Of a DNA stretch of 63,176 nucleotides, positions 1-7,095 are shown one piece after another. The stretch's first letter is position 1. The number at the start of each line of letters is the position of its first letter. The notes beneath the pieces are model-generated. The model did not search any database and was not told where the DNA came from. It saw only the letters and a list, made by a program, of their open reading frames with translations. The DNA is from Microcaldota archaeon (GTDB lineage: Archaea > Micrarchaeota > Micrarchaeia > Anstonellales > Anstonellaceae), in NCBI GenBank assembly GCA_026396415.1, contig JAPLWX010000004.1:1-63176 (forward strand), in the 5' to 3' direction. The translations under genes were made by a program, and so were the position numbers.

Positions 1-209
1 AAGTTTGCCTCAGAGCCTTCAGACACATCGTCACCGACGTGCCACCTACAATCTTGGCTATTGAATAAGGCTGGGTTACATCACCTCAATTCAAGCTGGA
101 CTTTAACCAGCTGGATTCATGACCTGCTGGGCGTGCCGACGAAGAAACGCAACTTTTATACCCCCTAAAAAACGCGGGGCTTTTGACCTGCACAATGTCG
201 CGCCCGATT
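1..209. other. left-edge sequence, no gene identified
   Basis: Frame 1 of the plus strand is open from the window edge to a stop at 166-168, 55 codons, but I do not recognise the peptide and it lacks the codon pattern of neighbouring genes. Read on the minus strand this is the sequence downstream of the DGR reverse transcriptase. A T-run there (complement of about 167-173) beside a TATA-like stretch may mark a transcript end. It could be the tail of a further gene of the island. Confidence 0.3.
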
Positions 210-1311
210 TCAGGAAGTCGCGGCAATTCCGATTTTTGGCTGCGCGAGCATGTTTTCGATTTCTTTTTCCACCTCGTGGCGCAGCCTGTATGTGTCCCCC
301 ATCATCGCATATCCCTGCCAGCCAGAGTTTGAGAGGAGTATCCTGCTTTGCTCGATTTCTCCTCGCGCGTATTTTGACCTGAAAAGCGCAAGCCTGCCAA
401 AAACCCTGCGCACGTTGCTTTTCTTCAGGATGCGGAAATGGTAGAATGCCCTGAAGCCGAGAAGCTGCACACCTGAATCAAGCGGAATTATTTTCGTCTT
501 GTCAGGATGGAGTTCTATCTTGAGGCTTTCGCGCAGGAAGGCGTCAATCTGCATTTGCCACTCTTCCAATTGCTTCCTGCTACGATGCAGTATTATGAAA
601 TCGTCAACATAGCGCAGATAATATTTTGCGCGCAGCTTGTGCTTCACAAAATAATCAAGCTCGGAAAGATAGACGTTTGCAAAAAATTGGCTTGTCAAAT
701 TCCCCAATGGCATTCCTTTGCCGGGCGTATCCGTTTTGTGATTTTCGAGGATGCGCGAGATGAGCCAGAGCAAGTCCTCGTCCTTTATCCTCCTGCGCAG
801 GATGGAAAGGAGAACTCTGTGGTCAACAGTTTCGAAATAATGCCGGATATCGGCTTTGAGCGCAAAGCCGACAATCGGATTTTGACTCTCTCTCTCTCTC
901 TCTGCTTATTGTCCTTCCATTTCCAGTCACTCTTCGCGTGAAGCAGCCGAATCTCTTCAAGGCGGCAAGCGTGCCCTTTCCCCTCCTGTTTGCGAAAGTG
1001 TCGCTGATGAAACGACATTCGAAGATTGGCGAGATTACGTTGCAGACTGCGTGATGGATTACCCTGTCGCGGAAGTGCGAGGCTGAGATTTTCCTTGTCT
1101 TCGGGTCGCGGATGGTGAAGGTTGTCAGCGGGTGCGGCTTGTAGGTGCGTGTGAGAAGTTCCCATTGGAGGGCGTAAAGGTTGTTGTTGAGGTTCTTTTC
1201 AAACTCGATGACATATTCCTTCTTTGTTTTGCCCGAGCTGGCGTTAAGGAAGGCATCGTAGAGATTGTCATAGTCGCAGACTTTGGCGAAGAGATTGCGG
1301 TAGGTTTTCAT
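210..1311 (-). CDS. DGR reverse transcriptase, frame interrupted at an (AG)9 repeat
   Basis: Reverse transcriptase of a diversity-generating retroelement. It copies the template repeat into cDNA with errors at adenines. Seen: the N-terminal part (from MKTYRNLF at 1311) reads in one frame to ISRERERES. The rest continues in another frame as VGFALKADIRHYFETVDH, then PLGNLTSQFF, then YLRYVDDF with the catalytic YxDD box. The SQ in motif 4 (where retroviral or group II enzymes have SP) is typical of DGR enzymes. The two frames meet exactly at an AG dinucleotide run. Ten AG units instead of nine would give one continuous protein of about 367 residues, a normal length for the family. The gene lies directly downstream of the template repeat, as in canonical DGRs. 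It may be phase-variable, a young pseudogene, or an assembly error. Confidence 0.9.
886..903 (-). repeat. (AG)9 dinucleotide microsatellite inside the RT gene
   Basis: Nine perfect CT units on the plus strand read as AG on the coding strand and sit between the two halves of the reverse transcriptase frame. Gain of one unit or loss of two would restore the frame. The stretch encodes a charged ERERE linker, so length changes in threes would be tolerated. Such runs are classic slippage sites in phase-variable bacterial genes. Confidence 0.9.
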
Positions 1312-1345
1312 GAGTGGAAATGCCCTGAAGCCACCAAGAGTCATT

Positions 1346-1448
1346 CCAAAACGGTTAGGCCTGTTGTTGTCGTTGACGTTGCCGAAGTTGACGTCGAACC
1401 TGTTGTTGTAGTTGCCGAGATCGTTGTTGTCGCCGCGGACGGCAGGAC
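1346..1448 (-). repeat. DGR template repeat (TR)
   Basis: A 103-bp copy of the variable region 1854-1959, lying 35 bp upstream of the reverse transcriptase start on the same strand. On the coding strand it is full of AAC codons (Asn), the adenine-rich composition typical of templates. When aligned to the variable region codon by codon, all 20 substitutions fall on template adenines. Two indels (one codon missing from and two codons extra in the variable copy) mean it is probably not the unmodified parent of the present variable region. Confidence 0.93.
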
Positions 1449-1497
1449 GGACCGTAGCCCACTCACGCAAAACTTCCACTGCGGCTTCAAACGTTCA

Positions 1498-1613
1498 GCC
1501 TGCGGGCAGCAGGCTTACCAGCTGTCGCCGCTGCATTTCATGGCCGGATAGAACCGCCCACTTTTTGCTTGCGGCAAAAAGGGGCCCCTTTTTCGCCATG
1601 CGAAAAAGAGGGG
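1498..1613. other. hairpin-rich spacer between variable protein and TR
   Basis: Three inverted repeats follow the variable protein gene. One is GCCTGC/GCAGGC at 1498-1514. One is CTTTTTGC/GCAAAAAG at 1561-1581. One is an imperfect CCCCTTTTTCGC arm pairing with GCGAAAAAGAGGGG at about 1585-1613. They could act as a terminator between the two transcripts. Some DGRs use a hairpin just downstream of the variable region for target recognition, but here the hairpins lie about 240 bp beyond it, so that role is less likely. Confidence 0.45.
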
Positions 1614-1678
1614 CACTATGAGGGGGCGTGTGGCTCTGAAGTTGCCTTCAGGGCATGCGCTTATCCGCAGGAGGTGCT

Positions 1679-2560
1679 TTAAAGGCTTTTGGCAAGCTCG
1701 TTAATTTCGGCAACCTTCAGCTTCAGTTGGGCATCGGTCAGGTTGGGCAAGTCAACAAGCAGCTCGTTTATTTTTGCCTCTACATCTGCCTTGGTAACTT
1801 TTGCGCCAATCGCACTGGCTTCCCGCACAGGTGCGCCGTTTTCAGTTAACACCCCAAAACGGTAAGGCCTGACGTCGTCGAGGACGCCGAAGAGGACGTC
1901 GAACCTGACCCCGACGCTGAAGTAGCCGAGAACGTCGCCGACGCCGCGGACGGCAGGACCTGGCTTGTAGTAGTAAAGGCGACGTGTTTTTGTGGCATCA
2001 AAGGAACCTGCAATTTCCCCAAGAGGAGCGTTGAACTCCTGCTCAACATACCTCAGCTGACCGCTTTCGTACCTGCCATAGAAGAGGCGCAGGTTGGGAA
2101 GCGCGTTTTCAGGCACATGAATAGCATAGCTGTCTTTGCTTTTATCAACGATATTGTAGCCGTCCTCTATGACCGCGAAGGCGGGCTTTGTGAGGTCAAT
2201 TCCCATTTGCTTTGCCTGCGCTTCGGTAAAGAGGTAGAACCTGGTTGTTTCGCCCCTGAACTCTCCCTCCACATAGAACACGCCATTTTCTTTCTGGAGT
2301 TCGCCAAGAGGCACTATTTCCCCTTTGTGCATTGAGTTGGCGCCCATCAATCTTGACATGACCGGGTAAATTTCCCTCAGCACGTCTCTGTATTTTTGCC
2401 TTGTTTGCGGGTCAGTATAGACGAAATCGAGGTCCTTGTGCCTGATTATGTCCTTGTATTTCTGGAATGCGCCAGGCACGCGGATGCCACCCTGATTGTA
2501 GGACTCCCTGACCGTGAAGCTCTTGTTATTGGCTATGATAGTGCTACCGATAGTTGCCAT
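1679..2560 (-). CDS. DGR variable (target) protein
   Basis: A 293-residue protein carrying the DGR variable region at about residues 201-236, followed by a roughly 55-residue helical C-terminal tail. I chose the ATG at 2560 because it has a GAGGTG site just upstream and a TATA box about 40 bp upstream. The longer ORF in the track runs through these signals. No signal peptide or membrane segment is visible, so the protein probably works in the cytoplasm or is packaged in a virus-like particle. The variable part begins AVRG and ends RPYRFG, like the RGG...GFR signature of C-type-lectin-fold DGR targets. Diversified positions are mostly V, L, Y, F, S, G and D, replacing template Asn, Asp and Tyr codons. 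The ligand is unknown. The N-terminal 200 residues match no family I recognise. Confidence 0.88.
   Translation of the reverse strand: MATIGSTIIANNKSFTVRESYNQGGIRVPGAFQKYKDIIRHKDLDFVYTDPQTRQKYRDVLREIYPVMSRLMGANSMHKGEIVPLGELQKENGVFYVEGEFRGETTRFYLFTEAQAKQMGIDLTKPAFAVIEDGYNIVDKSKDSYAIHVPENALPNLRLFYGRYESGQLRYVEQEFNAPLGEIAGSFDATKTRRLYYYKPGPAVRGVGDVLGYFSVGVRFDVLFGVLDDVRPYRFGVLTENGAPVREASAIGAKVTKADVEAKINELLVDLPNLTDAQLKLKVAEINELAKSL
1854..1959 (-). repeat. DGR variable region (VR)
   Basis: A 106-bp segment inside the variable protein gene homologous to the template repeat. Shared blocks (for example TTCGACGTC and AGGCCT) alternate with codons in which template A became T, G or C: AAC to GTC, CTC, GAC, TAC, AGC or GGC. 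All 20 substitutions are at adenines. The 3-prime shared end is CGTTTTGG, after which the two copies diverge; that is where cDNA priming is expected. Confidence 0.93.
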
Positions 2561-2596
2561 GATTACACCTCTTGGAAGAGTATCTGTAGCAAAGGG

Positions 2597-2604
2597 TTTA
2601 TAAA
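2597..2604 (-). promoter_or_regulatory. TATA box of the variable protein gene
   Basis: TTTATAAA lies about 40 bp before the chosen ATG, leaving a short leader with the GAGGTG site. This supports transcription of the variable protein from its own promoter. Confidence 0.6.
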
Positions 2605-2749
2605 GGTTGTGGCAAGAAGAGGCGAGATGTGAGTGAGGCGTTGGCTTGCCAGCACCATTGCGCCTCAACACCCTGATTTTTGGAATGTGGTTCGTTGTTA
2701 CCGAATTCTGCATGAGCCATAATAAGACCCAGGACGGAATAATTATGGC

Positions 2750-2926
2750 ATGGAGGAAAGGAATGCCGCGTTTGATTTCCGCCTTGCCTGCCTGAGGGAC
2801 GCCATATTGGAAAATTGGATAGACCTGGAAGCCTTTGAGGCTGATGGAACACTCGTTATTCGGCTTAAGGATGGCATTACGGTAATCGAGCCGCAGAAAG
2901 AAAGAGAGTCCAAAAAACAGGAGTGA
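2750..2926 (+). CDS. small hypothetical protein, 58 aa
   Basis: Too short for the ORF track. ATGGAGGAAAGG opens a 58-codon frame reading MEERNAAFDFRLACLRDAIL and ending KESKKQE-like (charged) before TGA. It is convergent with the integrase gene and divergent from the variable protein gene. The composition is protein-like: an amphipathic helix, then a beta-rich segment, then a charged tail. I see no homologue. It could be an excision or regulatory factor of the island, but that is a guess based on position. Confidence 0.4.
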   Translation: MEERNAAFDFRLACLRDAILENWIDLEAFEADGTLVIRLKDGITVIEPQKERESKKQE

Positions 2927-2936
2927 GCGCGCTCTT

Positions 2937-4214
2937 TCATTGTTCGCCCTTGAGCCTCCGCTGGGTCTGGCGAACCGTGATGTCTGCCAGCTTCCGCGCG
3001 AGGCTATCCATCTCCTTTTTCTGGGCTTCCTGCTTCTTTCCCATCTTCTCAATCTCGCTCTCCAGTTCCCCTATCCGCGTAATCTGCCTGTCGCTATCCA
3101 GCGGCTGCCCGCATTTTCCGCAGTAGTCAAGCCCCAATGGATTCTCAGCCTTGCACGCGCGGCACACGCGGTGCGTTTCTATTTTCTTCAGGGGCTCATC
3201 CTTGGCTTTCCCATGCACGTTGAGAATGGCGCGCTTCACCTGCTCGTCTGTAAGGTGAAGATAGGTACGAGGCATGTCGCTGCCGATTTCCCAGCCAAAA
3301 TACCTGCACAGTATCTGCTCAGTCATGCCTGGCTCGCCGCCAAGCTCGCTGGCGCGCGAATGCCGGAAGTTGTGCGGGTTGATTGGCTTGGTAAATTTTG
3401 GCAGGCCGTTCTTCTTGCGATGCTCGTTCAGGGCATCGCGGGCCTTGATTATCCGGTTGACAAACGATTGCCCGTCCATGGGCCTGCCGTTTGAAGGCCT
3501 TGCCCACAGGAGCGCGTCTTGTTTCTTGATTGGGTGCTCGTCAAGCCATCGCGCAAGGTACGTCTTGGCTTCAATGACAGTGATTCGGCGCTCCCCAGTC
3601 TTTCCGGCAGGGACTTTGATATCCACGCCCTCAGCAGTAAATGTCAGGTCGCCTTTCGTGAGCTGCCGCAATTCGCCCATCCTCATTCCAGAATCGAAAA
3701 GCGTGCAGATTACCGCCTTGTCAAGCGTATTGCCGAATTTGAGAAGCTCGCGCATCTCCGGGCGGGTTATCACTGGCTTTGCCACGCGCTTGTCCTTCAT
3801 GCTCGCCCCAAGCGCCATCATGTCCCTGATTTCCCAGGGTGCGCGCGCCATCGAGCCGTTTTTGAAGTGCTGGAAGCAATACGCGGAACCGAGCGTGCGG
3901 AGGCAGTCCTCCTTGCTTATGTGGGTGTAGTCATTGGCGTTTTTTATAGCCTGGACGGCCTCTTGCAGGGCTTTCTTGCTGCTAATCATCCCCAACAGGC
4001 TTTTCTTTGTGATGTTGTTTGCTATGCAGAGGTCGGTGCGGTATTTCTCCACCCTGCGGTCGCCAACCTTTACCCTCTTCTGGTATTGCGCCCATTTCGC
4101 AAACCTCAGGAAAAGCGCCTTGTCCTCGTTGGTCATCCACTTGCTTTTCCCTATCCGGCTTTTCCACTTCCCGGCATAGTTGTCCTCGGCAGTAATGAAC
4201 ATGCCATCACCCAT
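2937..4214 (-). CDS. tyrosine recombinase/integrase with C-terminal zinc ribbon
   Basis: A 425-residue site-specific recombinase. Seen: an N-terminal SAM-like DNA-binding domain, then the catalytic domain with the first Arg in SGMRMGELRQL, the HxxR box in NPHNFRHSRAS, and the nucleophilic Tyr in PRTYLHLT. A four-cysteine zinc ribbon (CRACKAENPL...CGKCG) and a coiled-coil tail follow. The zinc ribbon and coiled coil are an archaeal-style addition. The start at 4214 is supported by the TATA box CTATAAAAAG about 22 bp upstream, giving a leaderless mRNA. It sits 76 bp from the 3-prime end of a tRNA-Ser gene, the usual attachment site for this family. It probably integrated the island that carries the DGR. 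No second attachment copy is visible in the window. Confidence 0.93.
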   Translation of the reverse strand: MGDGMFITAEDNYAGKWKSRIGKSKWMTNEDKALFLRFAKWAQYQKRVKVGDRRVEKYRTDLCIANNITKKSLLGMISSKKALQEAVQAIKNANDYTHISKEDCLRTLGSAYCFQHFKNGSMARAPWEIRDMMALGASMKDKRVAKPVITRPEMRELLKFGNTLDKAVICTLFDSGMRMGELRQLTKGDLTFTAEGVDIKVPAGKTGERRITVIEAKTYLARWLDEHPIKKQDALLWARPSNGRPMDGQSFVNRIIKARDALNEHRKKNGLPKFTKPINPHNFRHSRASELGGEPGMTEQILCRYFGWEIGSDMPRTYLHLTDEQVKRAILNVHGKAKDEPLKKIETHRVCRACKAENPLGLDYCGKCGQPLDSDRQITRIGELESEIEKMGKKQEAQKKEMDSLARKLADITVRQTQRRLKGEQ

Positions 4215-4231
4215 GCTTTATTGAAGATTAA

Positions 4232-4241
4232 CTATAAAAAG
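4232..4241 (-). promoter_or_regulatory. TATA box of the integrase gene
   Basis: Reads CTTTTTATAG on the minus strand, about 22 bp before the integrase ATG, so the transcript would be leaderless or nearly so. Confidence 0.55.
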
Positions 4242-4289
4242 TAGAGCGTTTGACGCCGTAGGCTCTCCAAAGTTATAAAAAAAAGAAAA

Positions 4290-4377
4290 CGCCGGGGGGG
4301 AGATTTGAACTCCCGAGTAGGTTTCCCCACAACAGGTTAGCAACCTGCCGCACTGGACCGGGCTATGCGACCCCAGC
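4290..4377 (-). tRNA. tRNA-Ser(GCT)
   Basis: On the minus strand the acceptor arms GCTGGGG and CCCCGGC pair. The anticodon loop TTGCTAA gives anticodon GCT, for AGC/AGT serine codons. The long variable arm typical of tRNA-Ser is present, and the T arm contains GTTCAAATC. The discriminator is G and CCA is not encoded. A T-rich run follows at 4272-4289 and probably terminates transcription. The 3-prime end faces the integrase, so this gene is the likely attachment site of the island at lower coordinates. Confidence 0.92.
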
Positions 4378-4382
4378 ACGAT

Positions 4383-4460
4383 CAAATCTCCGCAGAGATT
4401 TGGTCGGTATTTGTGAGCGAAGCTCACAAATCTGATGGCAAAGCCCGCGCACGGGCTTTG
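4383..4460. repeat. three consecutive perfect hairpins upstream of tRNA-Ser
   Basis: Hairpin 1 is CAAATCTC-CGCA-GAGATTTG. Hairpin 2 is ATTTGTGAGC-GAA-GCTCACAAAT. Hairpin 3 is CAAAGCCCG-CGCA-CGGGCTTTG. All stems are perfect and separated by only 6-7 bases. They lie where the tRNA promoter would be expected. The CGCA loop recurs in hairpins elsewhere in the window with unrelated stems. Confidence 0.85.
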
Positions 4461-4542
4461 GCAACCCCTTTTAGGATGAAAGCAGGCTTTTATTCCTTTG
4501 CCGGATAATACCAAAAAGACGGCAGAAGCAAAAGGTGTGAAA

Positions 4543-4677
4543 ATGTACAACAACTACCTCTCATGCGAAGTTTGCGGCGCCGAGCTGACGCAGCTCAACC
4601 AGAAGCAGAAGCTCGACGGCGCAGGCTATACGCACAGCTATTGCGCGAAGTGCTATTCCGAAAAGTACCCCAAGTAA
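4543..4677 (+). CDS. 44-aa zinc-ribbon protein
   Basis: Too short for the ORF track. ATG at 4543 has a GGTG site 7 bp upstream. The 44-residue product contains CEVCG near residue 8 and CAKCY near residue 34, a two-knuckle zinc-binding ribbon, separated by a charged linker. It ends just before the Yip1-like gene (13 bp spacing), so the two are probably co-transcribed. Function unknown; small zinc ribbons of this size often bind RNA or proteins in archaea. Confidence 0.75.
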   Translation: MYNNYLSCEVCGAELTQLNQKQKLDGAGYTHSYCAKCYSEKYPK

Positions 4678-4690
4678 AGGCAGGCTTCAC

Positions 4691-5485
4691 ATGGGAAAAA
4701 AGTCAAAATCTCAAATTGCCGCCCCAGCTGCCCCAAAAAGCGTTGGCGGATGGATGGGGAGGATTTACGGCTTTGCCGAAAAATTCGAACATGCCGTGGA
4801 TGCCGCATCTGCGCCATTGCCATCCCAGGGAATCAAGCTCTGGCTCGCCGGCTTTTTCCGCCCGGAGGAGACCTATGAAAAGGTGGAGAAAACCGCCACA
4901 TTGGCCGGGCTTGCGGGAAACCTCCTTATCTTTTACTTCGCATATTCCCTCATATTCTTCCTTTTCATGCTAGTGCTTACCTCGTCGCTTTCAGAAGGGG
5001 ACTTGCTTTCCATGGGGCTCCAGAAAAGCCCTGACCTGGCGCAAGCCGCGCTGGGCTCGCTGGTCATAGGCCCGATTGCAAGCGCGCTTTCCGCACTGTT
5101 CGCGTTCGCATTGGTCTTCATATCTGCGCGCGTTTTGGGAGGAGACGGGACCTATGCCAAGCAGGCAAATTCAATGTCGCTTGTGCTCTGCGGCAGCAAC
5201 ATACTCCTCCTGGCATTCATGTGCGTGGCATTTGCCATTTTCATTCCATCGTTCCTATTGCGAGACTCTGCATTCGTAGGATCAATCGTTTCGATTGCGA
5301 CTCTGCTTGCAAGCTTGCCTTTGTTTTTGATGTGCCTGGCGATACTCGTATACACGATATATGCATATTACCTCGTGGCAAGGAAGGCGCACAATATTTC
5401 ATCATGGCGCGCGGCAGGCGCGATTGTGATTGCTGCTGCGCTCGTTGTGCTGCTGGATATTGCGCTCAACGCTGTTTTAGCCTGA
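4691..5485 (+). CDS. Yip1-family multi-pass membrane protein
   Basis: A 264-residue protein with a cytoplasmic N-terminus and a WLAGFFRPEETYEKV segment, the RPxETY-like entry typical of Yip1-domain proteins. About five or six hydrophobic helices follow. Yip1-family proteins in prokaryotes are of unknown biochemical role and are usually linked to membrane organisation. It follows the zinc-ribbon gene with a short gap and shares its promoter. Confidence 0.7.
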   Translation: MGKKSKSQIAAPAAPKSVGGWMGRIYGFAEKFEHAVDAASAPLPSQGIKLWLAGFFRPEETYEKVEKTATLAGLAGNLLIFYFAYSLIFFLFMLVLTSSLSEGDLLSMGLQKSPDLAQAALGSLVIGPIASALSALFAFALVFISARVLGGDGTYAKQANSMSLVLCGSNILLLAFMCVAFAIFIPSFLLRDSAFVGSIVSIATLLASLPLFLMCLAILVYTIYAYYLVARKAHNISSWRAAGAIVIAAALVVLLDIALNAVLA

Positions 5486-5589
5486 GAAAACCGGTTTTTA
5501 CTTTCCTGCAAGAAAAGCATGCAGAAAAAATAAGCAAAACGTGGCACCGCACTGTCTGGTGAACCCGGCGCAGGGGCACCGGGCGTGCC

Positions 5590-5888
5590 ATAATGATAGG
5601 ATAAGGGCGCAGCCAGAAATTGTGGCAGGATTTCCGGCGGGCCTTGGGGGGAACGCACAGTATCCGCACCGCTGCTCAGTCTTGTATCTTCCCAGCACGG
5701 GACAGAATGCGTAGGGCTGCTCCTTCCGGCCTGACCCGATTGGCACTATGAACCGTCCGGAAAGGCAAAACGTCGACGCTTAAGGCACGGGCTTATCCGC
5801 TCCCGTCCAAAACATCTCCGGACATTCGGCTTCGCCAAAGGGGATTTGCGATGAGGGAGGCCCCTACTCTCCCAGCCTATCCTGCCGC
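5590..5888 (-). ncRNA. ffs: 7S signal recognition particle RNA
   Basis: The minus strand contains the nearly invariant domain IV core GGGTCAGGCCGGAAGGAGCA, the SRP54-binding hairpin with its asymmetric and symmetric loops. The ends pair through GATAGG near the 5-prime end (about 5880) and CCTATC near the 3-prime end (about 5595). The size of about 300 nt fits archaeal 7S RNA. A TATA box at 5911-5918 lies about 26 bp upstream of the inferred 5-prime end. The 3-prime limit is uncertain: another structured segment with GGCAC/GTGCC arms extends to about 5550. It scaffolds SRP19 and SRP54 for co-translational targeting to SecY. Confidence 0.88.
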
Positions 5889-5908
5889 TTGTTTTCCTGT
5901 AAGAAGTG

Positions 5909-5919
5909 GTATATAAGAG
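5909..5919 (-). promoter_or_regulatory. TATA box of the SRP RNA gene
   Basis: CTTATATA on the minus strand is centred about 26 bp before the inferred RNA start. Confidence 0.65.
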
Positions 5920-5924
5920 TACCT

Positions 5925-5996
5925 GTATTGAGAACCTTGCTCAGAAAGTAGTCGGTTTAAGCGACATTATGAGCAGACGACTTACTTTCTGAGCAG
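5925..5996. repeat. left boundary repeat of the AT-rich patch
   Basis: Contains one copy (5925-5950) of a 26-bp perfect direct repeat found again at 7793-7818. It also contains an imperfect inverted repeat: TTGCTCAGAAAGTAGTCG pairs with CGACTTACTTTCTGAGCAG. TGAGCA and CGACTT motifs recur as in the right boundary. Probably the end of a mobile or integrated segment. Confidence 0.7.
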
Positions 5997-5999
5997 AAA

Positions 6000-6224
6000 T
6001 TAAATAAGCCACCACGGCGGCATTTTTTCTTGACGCAGGTGATAGAAATAATGTATGACAGCACTTATCCAAAAGATAAACGATATTGACTGAAGAAATG
6101 GGGGGAAAAACTCTTGAAAGTTTGCGGGAGTTATAAAACTAGCTGCGAGAAGTCCGAATGCAATTGTAGCTGCAAATCCCGCACGGTTTAGTTCGTGGGC
6201 TGCCACCTGTTCGTCGTTCATCAT
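6000..6224 (-). CDS. small two-helix membrane protein, 74 aa
   Basis: Two hydrophobic segments (about residues 14-32 and 44-62) and a short charged C-terminus ending PPWWLI. AAAGGATG before the start resembles a ribosome binding site. No family recognised. It lies inside the AT-rich patch bounded by direct repeats and is probably part of the acquired material. Confidence 0.5.
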   Translation of the reverse strand: MMNDEQVAAHELNRAGFAATIAFGLLAASFITPANFQEFFPPFLQSISFIFWISAVIHYFYHLRQEKMPPWWLI

Positions 6225-6286
6225 CCTTTTTTTAAGAAGGCAAAGCTTTTACAGCTTCTTGCCACCATTAGTGAAACGGTATTCAT

Positions 6287-6709
6287 ATGCACAAACCCAA
6301 ACCTCCTTCGTTCAAAATGCAGCATAGACGATATTGGGAACTTATGAAACTAAAGAAATGGCAATTATGGAAAGTTTATGAGAGTGGGTTATCTTTTGAT
6401 GAATCCGAACTGGAAAGCAAACTAAGGAAGGAAAATATGGCGGAATTTTTCGCCAAATATCTCTTAGACGAAGAGATTTCTATGCTAAGAAAAGCATTCA
6501 AAAAATATCCTCGAAAGTTAAAATGTTATCTTCACTCCGAGTTCAAAGCTCTCGTGACGAACCTCGGCCTGAAGGCCGAGGCTTCTGGAACAGAAGGGGG
6601 AGCCACGCGCCTCGGTGCTCCTCCACTGCCTGAAGGCAAGTGGCTCCCGCACCGAGGTTCGTCAGTGGATAAGAACGACAATATTGTGGGCTATGAACTT
6701 ACACAATAG
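6287..6709 (+). CDS. hypothetical protein, C-terminus overwritten by hairpins
   Basis: The first 90 codons look protein-like: basic, rich in aromatic residues and Lys, reading MHKPKPPSFKMQHRRYWELM. After about position 6553 the frame enters a nested hairpin region and the translation becomes low-complexity. The original stop was probably lost when the hairpin and the adjoining transposase fragment arrived. I see no known domain. Confidence 0.35.
   Translation: MHKPKPPSFKMQHRRYWELMKLKKWQLWKVYESGLSFDESELESKLRKENMAEFFAKYLLDEEISMLRKAFKKYPRKLKCYLHSEFKALVTNLGLKAEASGTEGGATRLGAPPLPEGKWLPHRGSSVDKNDNIVGYELTQ
6555..6664. repeat. nested hairpin element with TGAA loops
   Basis: Outer 13-bp arms TGACGAACCTCGG (6555-6567) and CCGAGGTTCGTCA (6652-6664) are perfect. 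Inside are CCTCGGCC-TGAA-GGCCGAGG, the arms GGAGCCAC/GTGGCTCC, and GCC-TGAA-GGC. The right arm carries the stop codon of the transposase fragment. The same arm-in-arm architecture occurs at 33273-33380. Confidence 0.8.
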
Positions 6710-7095
6710 CTCATTCTCCCTTGCCACCGCATTCCTGCTCCTCACCTTGTCCCCAAACTTGGCTTTTACCATGCTGTTCGTGCTTTCCACGTTGCTTCTC
6801 TTGTGGTAGTGCTGGTAAAACTCATCCTGATTTAGCTGGAAATACAGGAACATCTTGCGCCATATCCCCGTCCCTTTACTCTTTCCTGTGGCGTTGGACT
6901 TGAAAGGGATAAACGCCCGTCCTCCCACGTCCTTGACGACTTGGTAATTGTCCCTGCTTGAATATGCCTTGTCTGCGCTGACCTCCACCATATTGAAGCC
7001 TCCTTGTGCCGTTGCAGCCACCAATGGAGCGAATTGTGGGCTGTTCTTAGAACGCCGTATATACTGAAACAGTGGGAATAATCTATACGGGGCTG
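6662..7095 (-). pseudogene. truncated IS4/IS5-type DDE transposase
   Basis: Only the C-terminal half of a transposase remains, readable from about 7095 to the stop at 6662. Seen: SADKAYSSRDNY (the second catalytic Asp region) and KRSNVESTNSMVKAKFGD (the Glu of the DDE triad). The N-terminal third is missing; the frame is closed by a stop just upstream, where the sequence abuts an hsdS remnant on the opposite strand. No intact terminal inverted repeats could be paired. It is a decayed insertion sequence. Confidence 0.8.

Noticed and set aside
1-209. Possible rRNA or RNase P RNA at the left edge
   Set aside because: No conserved rRNA or RNase P blocks could be found on either strand.
1132-1551. 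Plus-strand ORF with VVVVDVAEVDVEPVVVV-like sequence
   Set aside because: It is the antisense shadow of the DGR template repeat; the Val-rich pattern comes from the complement of the AAC codons.
4218-4553. Minus-strand ORF across tRNA-Ser and hairpins
   Set aside because: It runs through the tRNA gene and has no protein-like pattern.
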